Source: RDYJ01 sp034931405 (GTDB lineage Bacteria; Cyanobacteriota; Cyanobacteriia; Cyanobacteriales; Nostocaceae). Taken from it: a DNA stretch of 64,000 bases. A program made the translations under genes and the position numbers. This document shows positions 33,011-40,899 of the stretch, in pieces. The notes beneath the pieces are model-generated. The model was not told where the DNA came from. It searched no databases and saw only the letters and a list, made by a program, of their open reading frames with translations. The stretch is from assembly GCF_034931405.1 (NCBI RefSeq), contig NZ_JAYGHA010000004.1:1-64000 (forward strand), in the 5' to 3' direction. How positions within the stretch are numbered: the first letter of the stretch is position 1; every line of letters starts with the position of its first letter.

Positions 33011-33301
33011 CTAATCAGCATTGAGGATTTTAGGAACTTTGAAAAAATCACCTTCCTGTTCAGGTGCGCTGCTGAGGATAGCTTCTCTATCAGGATAGGG
33101 TTGTAAATTATCTTCTCGTGTCACATTACTAACATCAATTGCTCTAGTTGTCGGAAGTATATCGGTGACATCAAGTTCACTCAGTTGTTCGATATACTCC
33201 AAAATACTACCGAGTTGGGTAGTAAATATCTCCTCTTCATCTGGTGTCAATTCTAACCGAGCGAGATTAGCAACTTTGTGGACTTGTTCACGATCTATCA
33301 T
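33011..33301 (-). CDS. gatC: Asp-tRNA(Asn)/Glu-tRNA(Gln) amidotransferase subunit C
   Basis: 96 residues, full length: MIDREQVHKVANLARLELTP, then LGSILEYIEQLSELDVTDI and a C-terminal DNLQPYPDREAILSSAPEQE. GatC wraps around GatA in the GatCAB complex that makes Gln-tRNA and Asn-tRNA by transamidation. gatA and gatB are not in the window. A gggaata-type STRR fills the upstream gap (about 33308-33345). Confidence 0.96.
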   Translation of the reverse strand: MIDREQVHKVANLARLELTPDEEEIFTTQLGSILEYIEQLSELDVTDILPTTRAIDVSNVTREDNLQPYPDREAILSSAPEQEGDFFKVPKILNAD

Positions 33302-33437
33302 AGTCAGAGAATAGGGAATAGGGAATAGAGAATAGGGAATAGGGGAACAGGTGACAGTGAAGAGGAAAGAAGCAAAAGTTCTTTAATTTTGACTTTTGAC
33401 TTTTGACTTTTGACTTGATTTGTCCCCAGTCCCCAGG

Positions 33438-33959
33438 TTAAAAGAATACGTCAATTTGCGATCGCCCGGTAGTTTTTAACCAGTTTTGCGCTTCAATGTA
33501 ATTATTGGGAGCCATGCGAATTGCTCTCACCCAATAATCTGCAGCCTGGTCAAAAAGTGCTTCTCCAGCGTCATTATCCCCTTCTTCCTTAGCCTTTTCA
33601 CCCTTAAAATGATAAATCACAGCGATGTTATTCAAAGCTTGGGGTAGACGAGGATTCAACTCAACAGCTTGGTGATAAAATTCTAAAGCCTTCTCATGGT
33701 CGCCATTACTAGCATAAATCAGACCCATATTATAAAAAATATAACTCCTGTCGTTGGTGTCTTCCTCTAGAGTTAAGGCTTCCTGATAATAATCTAGTGC
33801 TTCAGCGTATTCACCTTCAGCTTGTGCTGACATTCCATCTCGGTAATAAACAAAAGCTTCCTTAGCTTTCCTGTTAGTTGGCAAAATTTTCAGGATTATG
33901 TCTGCCATAACCGTAAAAGACTTGTCAACAAAATTATCGTTTTTCTGTGTTCTTGGCAT
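33438..33959 (-). CDS. ycf3: Photosystem I assembly protein Ycf3
   Basis: 173 residues, full length. Three TPRs: AFVYYRDGMSAQAEGEYAEA, SYIFYNMGLIYASNGDHEKA and QALNNIAVIYHFKGEKAKEE, then the conserved C-terminus PNNYIEAQNWLKTTGR. It is a thylakoid-associated chaperone needed for PSI assembly, acting on PsaA/PsaD. Start at 33959 gives the conserved MPRTQKNDNFVDKSFTVMAD. Confidence 0.97.
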   Translation of the reverse strand: MPRTQKNDNFVDKSFTVMADIILKILPTNRKAKEAFVYYRDGMSAQAEGEYAEALDYYQEALTLEEDTNDRSYIFYNMGLIYASNGDHEKALEFYHQAVELNPRLPQALNNIAVIYHFKGEKAKEEGDNDAGEALFDQAADYWVRAIRMAPNNYIEAQNWLKTTGRSQIDVFF

Positions 33960-34187
33960 ATTTGCCCCTCTAGCGACTCAAAACAAGTAGACTTTGTAGG
34001 AACTAAATTCTTAGCAACTCAATAGTTAATCTAACTGATTTCTGGTTACTTCTCATGAGTTTAGGAGTCAGGAGTTCAGGAGCTAAAAGAATTAAATTCT
34101 TTCTTAATACCTTTGCTCCTTAGCGCCTTTACGTGAAACCTTAATTAAAACGTAGTTTATTTACCTAAAAACGTCCGTAAGCTGCTT

Positions 34188-35678
34188 TTATCCTGGAATC
34201 GTAATTCTAGCTTGTAAAGCTTCCCGTGCTTGTTCCCGGTCATCGAAGTGGATTTTTTCAGTCCCCAGAATTTGATAATCTTCGTGGCCTTTACCTGCCA
34301 ATAATACCCCATCACCGGGTTTAGCTGCCAGTATAGCAGTCCGAATTGCCGTAGCGCGATCGCAAATTACCATTGGTTGAATTGTATCAGGAATACCTGC
34401 CAAAACATCCTCTAAAATCTTATCTGGGTCTTCCGTGCGGGGATTATCCGATGTCACCACCGCAATATCAGCCAGTTCTGCGGCTATTTTACCCATTTTC
34501 GGGCGTTTTGTCCTGTCTCTATCTCCCCCACACCCAAACACACAAATCATTCTTCCAGGTATAAAAGGACGGGCAGCTTTCAGTAAATTTTCTAAACTAT
34601 CAGGAGTGTGAGCATAATCCACAATCACGCTCACATCTTGGTCAGGAGTAATTTGCACCCGTTCCATTCTTCCCGGCACACCTGGAAAATCAGGTATAGA
34701 ATTTGCTACAACTTGTAAATCTAAACCCAGATGTAAAACCGCACCAACAGCAGCCAAAAGATTTTCTAAATTATATTGTCCCACCAAAGGCGAACTAAAA
34801 GCTGTATCACCTTTGGGAGTATGTAAAATTCCGCTCACACCATTTGGCTGATAATTTAAATTACTCATGCAAAAATCGGCATGATTATCATTAACGCTAT
34901 AAGTCCAAACTTGTTCCTTACTTAAATCAGCAATTAAACGTTTACCATATTCATCATCAGCATTAATCACTGCCCGACCTTGAAGATAATCAGGGCTAAA
35001 TAACAAAGCCTTCGCCCCAAAATAATCCTCCATATCCTTGTGATAGTCAAGATGATCTTGGGTAAGATTAGTAAATACAGCCACCTCAAACGGACAACCA
35101 AACACCCTATCCTGCGCTAAAGCATGGGAACTGACTTCCATCACCCCAAACTCAGAACCAGCGTTAACAGCAGCAGCTAAACTTTGCTGTAAGTCCACCG
35201 CAAAAGGAGTAGTAAAAGCCGCAGTTTGGGAAAAACCAGGCCAGCGAGTGTAAAGAGTTCCTAACAAAGCCGTCGCTAAATTAGCTTTCGTGAGAAAATA
35301 TTCAATCAGATGGGTAGTTGTGGTTTTACCATTCGTGCCGGTAACACCCACCATCTTCAACTTTTGTCCAGGATAACCATAAAAAGCCGCAGAAACTTGA
35401 GCGCAAGCTTTATTCATATTACTGGCACTAACCACCACAGAATCAGGTGTAGGCGGATTTTTTGCCATTGCTTCCGAGGAAACAATAGCCGCAACAGCAC
35501 CAGCAGCTAAAGCACTAGGCCAAAACTCACCCCCATCAACCCTAGTTCCAGGCATTCCCATAAACAAATCTCCCACATCACAGGCATGGGAGTTAGTTTT
35601 TATCCCTTTAACTTCCACATCCGCAATATTTGGATATTCTACACCATCTACCGCCGCCAATAATTCCCGTAAATTCAT
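34188..35678 (-). CDS. murE: UDP-MurNAc-L-Ala-D-Glu--meso-diaminopimelate ligase
   Basis: 496 residues from the ATG at 35678 (MNLRELLAAVDGVE); a GTG three codons upstream is less likely. Mur ligase domains in order: N-domain, ATP P-loop GVTGTNGKTTTTHL, central domain with the carbamylated-Lys region and TQDHLDYH, then the C-domain with the DNPRTEDP motif that specifies meso-diaminopimelate. It adds the third peptide residue of the peptidoglycan stem in the cytoplasm. The glutaredoxin-like gene lies 32 bases upstream on the same strand. Confidence 0.97.
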   Translation of the reverse strand: MNLRELLAAVDGVEYPNIADVEVKGIKTNSHACDVGDLFMGMPGTRVDGGEFWPSALAAGAVAAIVSSEAMAKNPPTPDSVVVSASNMNKACAQVSAAFYGYPGQKLKMVGVTGTNGKTTTTHLIEYFLTKANLATALLGTLYTRWPGFSQTAAFTTPFAVDLQQSLAAAVNAGSEFGVMEVSSHALAQDRVFGCPFEVAVFTNLTQDHLDYHKDMEDYFGAKALLFSPDYLQGRAVINADDEYGKRLIADLSKEQVWTYSVNDNHADFCMSNLNYQPNGVSGILHTPKGDTAFSSPLVGQYNLENLLAAVGAVLHLGLDLQVVANSIPDFPGVPGRMERVQITPDQDVSVIVDYAHTPDSLENLLKAARPFIPGRMICVFGCGGDRDRTKRPKMGKIAAELADIAVVTSDNPRTEDPDKILEDVLAGIPDTIQPMVICDRATAIRTAILAAKPGDGVLLAGKGHEDYQILGTEKIHFDDREQAREALQARITIPG

Positions 35679-35710
35679 ATACCACACCTTGCTACAAGCT
35701 AACCTTGCGC

Positions 35711-36010
<300 letters not shown>

Positions 36011-36112
36011 TTTCAAGTGTAATCTCCATTATAATAACAACTGTATTATATATACAACTGTATTAAGTCTTTATGTATCTCAAAATCTTTTAAGATCATC
36101 TGCATCTGGAAT

Positions 36113-37294
36113 ATGTTAAATAACCGTGACGCAATTGGAAAATGCCTCGAATTACTTTCTCAAGGTTTATATCCTTATGTTGAACAGAAAATGAAACTTG
36201 AGTATACTAACCAATGGCTTGCTCAAGCTGGACAATGCTTATCTCCAGATACAAATTTAAAACGAACTACAGAAGAACGGTTACAGCAAGATATATCATC
36301 ATTACTTTCTGTGATGACAAAACGATGGGACAGAGTGTTTAAACCCCATTTATCTGCTGTTGAAAGAGCATTTACCAGTGAAATTATTGATATTCGCAAT
36401 AAATGGGCGCATAATACACCATTTTTTACAGAAGATGCTTATCGTGCTATAGATAGTATTTATCGTTTATTACAAGCTATTGAAGCCGAAGAATCACAAG
36501 AAGTTGAAAAATATAAACAAAAGATTTTTCAAAATCTAATACAAGAACAAAATCGGAGTCAAAAACGCACACAACAGCTATCTAGTCAAGAAATAAGAAT
36601 TAAGGAACGTTTAGCTGGAATTCTGAATAATATTCCTTTTGAAGATGTTACTTTATTAGAAAGATCATTAACTCATCGTTCTTATGCCTATGAAAATAGA
36701 ATCAATAAAGATAATGAACAATTAGAATTTTTAGGAGATTGTATTTTGGGTTTCTTAGCAGGTGCTTATATTTATCAAGTGTACGGGGATATTTCTGAAG
36801 GTGAATTAAGTAAATTAAAAGAACGTCTAGTTGATAATCCGCAATTAGCAAAATTAGCCGATAAATTAAATTTGGGACAATGGATATTATTAGGTAAAGG
36901 AGAAAAATCACAGGATGGTAGCAAAAAAGAATCTCTATTGAGTAATACTTTTGAGGCTATTATTGGTGCATATTATCTAGATTCTGGTATCCAATCTGTC
37001 CAAGAATTAGTATATCCTTTATTTGCATCAGTTGTTGAGGATAAAATTCCTGAAGATATCAGTTTAGAAAGTTTAGTTGATGCTAAAAATTCATTACAAC
37101 AACACGCTCAAAAAAATGGGTTTGATATTCCCACATATAGGACTATCCAAGAAACTGGACAAGATCACAATAAAGAGTTTACTGTTCAAGTAGAAATAAA
37201 TGGTAGAATCTATGGTCAAGGAAAAGGTAAGAAAAAGAAAGATGCAGAAAAACAAGCAGCTACAAATGCTTTGCAAAAACTCAATTTACTTTAA
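36113..37294 (+). CDS. RNase III fused to an N-terminal Swt1-like HEPN domain
   Basis: 393 residues. Residues 1-125 look like a Swt1-type HEPN domain (AIGKCLELLSQGLYPYVEQK) with the RNase motif RNKWAH (Arg95-x4-His100) and DAYRAIDSIYRLL. Residues about 165-310 are an RNase III domain: NEQLEFLGD (Glu205, Asp209), ELSKLKERLVDN and SNTFEAIIGAYYLD (Glu281). The usual Asp three before that Glu is Asn278, which may reduce activity, although cyanobacterial forms vary here. Residues 322-390 are a dsRNA-binding domain (NSLQQHAQKNGFDIPTY... KKKKDAEKQAA). It is roughly 165 residues longer than standard Rnc. A possible sensor or dual ribonuclease; function inferred only. Confidence 0.85.
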   Translation: MLNNRDAIGKCLELLSQGLYPYVEQKMKLEYTNQWLAQAGQCLSPDTNLKRTTEERLQQDISSLLSVMTKRWDRVFKPHLSAVERAFTSEIIDIRNKWAHNTPFFTEDAYRAIDSIYRLLQAIEAEESQEVEKYKQKIFQNLIQEQNRSQKRTQQLSSQEIRIKERLAGILNNIPFEDVTLLERSLTHRSYAYENRINKDNEQLEFLGDCILGFLAGAYIYQVYGDISEGELSKLKERLVDNPQLAKLADKLNLGQWILLGKGEKSQDGSKKESLLSNTFEAIIGAYYLDSGIQSVQELVYPLFASVVEDKIPEDISLESLVDAKNSLQQHAQKNGFDIPTYRTIQETGQDHNKEFTVQVEINGRIYGQGKGKKKKDAEKQAATNALQKLNLL

Positions 37295-37300
37295 TGTAAG

Positions 37301-40300
37301 TTAGATAATATACGAATTACCAATTACTTGATTTAAGTTTTGCAATAATTCATTAGCAGTGTAAGGTTTTAATAAAACTGCTTGTACTTTTGTTTCCGAT
37401 GATTCTGGTAATAACTCGATTGTACCCAATCCACTACAAGCAATTATTTGTACCTGGGGGTTAATTTTTTGTAAACTGTAAATTGCCGTAATCCCATCCA
37501 TTTCTGGCATCATCATATCCATTAAAACCACGCTGATTTGCTGTTTGTGTTGAGCATAAAGAGAGATAGCTTCAAGGCCATTACTAGCAGTTAAGGTTTG
37601 GTAATTATTATTTTCCAAAATGATTTTAGCTAGGTCACGAATTTGAGGTTCATCATCGACTATTAAAATCAATTCTTTTTTTCCTGGTGCGATTTCTAAT
37701 TGTTCCACATCAGGAGGTTGAGGAGATTCTAAAGAAGGCAAGAATACCTGAAATGTACTGCCTTTACCCACTTGACTAGAGACTGTAACAAAACCATAAT
37801 GACTTTTAACAATTCCTAATGCCGTTGATAAACCCAATCCCGTGCCAACACCGACTTCTTTAGTAGTGAAAAATGGTTCAAAAATTCTATCTAATATGTC
37901 TGAAGACATTCCCATACCTGTATCGGTAATCGTAATTACAATATAATGACCGACTTTAGCATCAAGATTCATGCGGGTATAAGTTTCATCAATAAATCTA
38001 TTTTCCGCAGAAATTGTCAGCAGTCCACCGACTGGCATCGCATCACGGGCATTAACTACCAGGTTCATTAATACCTGATGTATTTGTGTGCTGTCTCCAC
38101 AAATAGTCCCCAGGTTTTCCTGTATATGGATACTAAATTCGATGGATTTGGTAAATGTTTGTTGACCAATTTGAATAATTTCCGTCAGCAAGTGTTTAAC
38201 TTGCACAATTGTTCTTTCTCCTTTAAATCCTCGCCCAAAAGATAAAACTTGCTTAACTAAAGCCGCACCGCGTTTAGCATTAATTTCAATCATAGATAGA
38301 AGATGGGGATGACGTTCTTTATCTTTAGCACATCTGCCTTTAATTAATTGGGATGCGACTAAAATAGGTGTCAATATATTATTCAAGTCGTGGGCCATAC
38401 CGCTGGCTAATGTACCCAGGCTTTCTAATCGCTGGGTGCGTAAAAATTGTTCTTCTAGTTGTTTCTTTTCTGTAATATCAGTATCTACAATGAGGATAGA
38501 TTTTGGTTGTCCGTCGTCATCAAACATCAATGTCCAACGACTTTGAACAAGAATTTTCTGGCCGAATTTAGTTAATTTATGTAACTCACCTTGCCAAGTT
38601 CCCGACTTCACTACAGTTTTGAGTGCAGTTGCTTCTGCTTGAGATGTGGTTTCAGAAGAGAAAATATCCTTGAGGTTTTTACCCACAGCTTCATCTTTTT
38701 CCCAACCGTAAATCCTCTCTGCACCTTGACTCCAAAATAAAATTTCTGTCTGGAAATCTCGGACAAAAATGGCATCAGTAGCAATATCTAATAAAGCAGC
38801 TTGTTCGTAGATTTGCTGTTCTTTTTGTTTTTGCTCAGTGATATCTTCGGCGATACCACTAAAATATTGAATTTCTCCTTGTTCATTTGTGATGGGAAAG
38901 CATCTAACCAACATCCAGCGGATTGATCCATCTGGTCTGACAATACGGTATTTTACATTAGAAGCCTCTGTGTTTGGAAGATTTTGCCGTGCTTCTGTTA
39001 AGATGCGATCTTCGGGATGAATGGATTCTATCCACGATTGAGGATTTTCCCACAAACTTTGGCAGGAACGACCCCATATTTTTTCATAAGCAGGATTTAT
39101 ATATAGCGTTTTCCCCGTTTTATAGCAGCTAATCCAGATAACCAGCGTGGGAATATTGTCACCAAATTGACGAAATATTCCCTCACTTTTCCGCAGTGCT
39201 GCTTCTGTTTCCTTGCGTTCTTTAATTTCTTGTTGCAAAGCTTGATTGGCGACTACCAATTCTGATGTACGTTCTGCTACTATTTTTTCTAACTCTTCAG
39301 TAGCTAGACGCACGGCAGTTTCTGATTGCTTCCGTTCGCTAATATCAGATAATAACCAACTCCAGCCACTTTGTTGACCTTGAGAATCATACATAGCTGC
39401 TATTTTCATATTAGCAGGAAAGGGCTTTTTTCGTCGTGGTTGCAGGGAAACTTCCCATTCTTGGAACTGTTGCAAATTTGCTAGTCTGTTGATAAAATTA
39501 CACCGCTCTGATTGAGCAATAAAAATTCTGATTGGTTTACCTAAGAGATGCTTTTGGTTTATAGATAATAAGGATGAAGCTGTGTGATTAGCTTCTTGAA
39601 TAATGCCATCATTATCAGTTACTAAATAACCACAAGGTGTAAATTCAAATAAATTTTGATAACGTCTGCGTTCTAATTCAGTAATTTCATTAGCAATAAG
39701 TAGTTGTTCGTTTTGTTGGCGGATTTCTTCTTCAACAATTTGCAATTCTTCTATAGTTTGTTGCAGTTTTTCTTTGATTTTTATCTCTTGAGTAATTTTT
39801 TCATCTACCAATCTTTCTAATAAATCGTTATTTTCAGTACCTAATTCTCTTATTTGCTGTATGCTGTCAACAACACCAGCTATTCTCACTATATCCAACT
39901 CTTGCAATATTTCAGATTCAGTTATTAGTCCTAGTAGTTTTCCCTCATCATCAATAATTGGTAAATGATGGATTCTCTGCTGTTGCAATATTGATAAGAC
40001 TTTAGAAATATCCTGGAAATCAGATTGTTTTAAGGTGATGAGTTGCTGGGTCATCACTTCCGATATTTTTGTCTTAGAAAAGTCTATACTCAAAGATGTT
40101 AATCTTAGTATGTCTCTAAGCGTCAATATTCCTAATAATTTTTCTTCTTCTACCACTAAAACATAGCTACTTGATTTTTGGCTGTCTTTGCTAAATGCTT
40201 TATTGCTTTTTCCTTGATTCATCAAGATAGTAGCATCTATTAGATGACTATCACGACTAATCGTTAAGGGATAACGATTTATAACTTGATGTAAATTTGT

Positions 40301-40330
40301 TAAACTAACTACCTGCTCGTTTAATTGCAT
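37301..40330 (-). CDS. Hybrid histidine kinase: CBS pair, PAS repeats, HisKA, HATPase, receiver
   Basis: 1009 residues, no transmembrane helix, so cytoplasmic. Order: two CBS domains (about 15-165; VVEEEKLLGILTLRDI, GKLLGLITESEIL), coiled coil (about 190-225), three PAS domains (about 225-625; LFEFTPCGYLVTDNDGIIQE, FSGIAEDITEQKQ linkers), HisKA with MAHDLNNILTPI, HATPase (NLVVNARDAMP, DTGMGMSSDILD, GTGLGLSTALGI) and a C-terminal receiver (LILIVDDEP, phospho-Asp in VVLMDMMMPEMDG, LLKPYT). CBS domains suggest adenylate or energy-state sensing. No DNA-binding partner is adjacent; a phosphorelay target is unknown. It converges with the HEPN-RNase III gene, seven bases apart. Confidence 0.93.
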   Translation of the reverse strand: MQLNEQVVSLTNLHQVINRYPLTISRDSHLIDATILMNQGKSNKAFSKDSQKSSSYVLVVEEEKLLGILTLRDILRLTSLSIDFSKTKISEVMTQQLITLKQSDFQDISKVLSILQQQRIHHLPIIDDEGKLLGLITESEILQELDIVRIAGVVDSIQQIRELGTENNDLLERLVDEKITQEIKIKEKLQQTIEELQIVEEEIRQQNEQLLIANEITELERRRYQNLFEFTPCGYLVTDNDGIIQEANHTASSLLSINQKHLLGKPIRIFIAQSERCNFINRLANLQQFQEWEVSLQPRRKKPFPANMKIAAMYDSQGQQSGWSWLLSDISERKQSETAVRLATEELEKIVAERTSELVVANQALQQEIKERKETEAALRKSEGIFRQFGDNIPTLVIWISCYKTGKTLYINPAYEKIWGRSCQSLWENPQSWIESIHPEDRILTEARQNLPNTEASNVKYRIVRPDGSIRWMLVRCFPITNEQGEIQYFSGIAEDITEQKQKEQQIYEQAALLDIATDAIFVRDFQTEILFWSQGAERIYGWEKDEAVGKNLKDIFSSETTSQAEATALKTVVKSGTWQGELHKLTKFGQKILVQSRWTLMFDDDGQPKSILIVDTDITEKKQLEEQFLRTQRLESLGTLASGMAHDLNNILTPILVASQLIKGRCAKDKERHPHLLSMIEINAKRGAALVKQVLSFGRGFKGERTIVQVKHLLTEIIQIGQQTFTKSIEFSIHIQENLGTICGDSTQIHQVLMNLVVNARDAMPVGGLLTISAENRFIDETYTRMNLDAKVGHYIVITITDTGMGMSSDILDRIFEPFFTTKEVGVGTGLGLSTALGIVKSHYGFVTVSSQVGKGSTFQVFLPSLESPQPPDVEQLEIAPGKKELILIVDDEPQIRDLAKIILENNNYQTLTASNGLEAISLYAQHKQQISVVLMDMMMPEMDGITAIYSLQKINPQVQIIACSGLGTIELLPESSETKVQAVLLKPYTANELLQNLNQVIGNSYII

Positions 40331-40581
40331 ATAATCTATAGTTAAAATAATCCTAATGGGTATGAGGCTAAGTTAACACTAGGTTTTTGTGAATTGAAGA
40401 TAGTCTTTAAGCAAATCAATAATAAGAAAACCTAAGTGATACTCTGTAAGTATGTATGAACCATCTTATCACTAACCAGATCCAGAAATAATTTTTAATC
40501 ATTGAAAATGAAAAAATTACTCCCCGCCGACTTACTTATGGCGTTTCCCAGTCTAATGAAGTACACACCAATTTATTCACT

Positions 40582-40622
40582 GTTCCCTGTTCCCTGTTCC
40601 CTGTTCCCTGTTCCCTGTTCCC
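40582..40622. repeat. STRR tract (ctgttcc)
   Basis: About five tandem ctgttcc units in the 569-base gap upstream of the hybrid kinase. The remainder of that gap holds AT-rich promoter-like DNA and the candidate small transcript at 40664-40891. Confidence 0.85.
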
Positions 40623-40709
40623 TAAAACGAAAAAACTTTGTACTTCACTAGCATGAGAACGGCTATAATATATAGATAGGATTGCAAAGAACCTCTAACA
40701 TCAACAAAA

Positions 40710-40835
40710 GTGGTAACACTCTTAGATGTAAGTCATGGGAGTAAGGCCAAACCAGGATCTGTAGAAGAGGCGATGATAGGAGGTTCGGGTAAGAATTGCA
40801 AAACCAGTCAACCTAAGTCAGTTGAGGAGAGTTGA
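40710..40835 (+). CDS. Candidate 41-residue small ORF in its own transcript
   Basis: A GTG frame reads MVTLLDVSHGSKAKPGSVEE then AMIGGSGKNCKTSQPKSVEE and stops. A TATAAT at 40664-40669 precedes it and a strong stem-loop (40862-40891) follows, so it looks like a compact independent gene or small RNA between two minus-strand genes. No Shine-Dalgarno is visible and I do not recognise the peptide. It may instead be a non-coding RNA. Confidence 0.35.
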   Translation: MVTLLDVSHGSKAKPGSVEEAMIGGSGKNCKTSQPKSVEES

Positions 40836-40861
40836 TTGAAAGGAATAACCGCAGACAAGTG

Positions 40862-40891
40862 AAGGGTCTAGTTGCTATCAACCAGACCCTT
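40862..40891 (+). terminator. Strong stem-loop after the small ORF
   Basis: AAGGGTCT pairs with AGACCCTT, and inside the loop GTTG pairs with CAAC around CTAT. TAGTTATTC follows on the plus strand. It lies nine bases past the ppsA stop on the other strand, so it may serve ppsA as well. Confidence 0.55.
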
Positions 40892-40899
40892 TAGTTATT

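Noticed and set aside
40710..40835. PatS/HetN-like inhibitor peptide
   Set aside because: Contains IGGSGK but not the RGSGR pentapeptide, so no heterocyst inhibitor claim is made.
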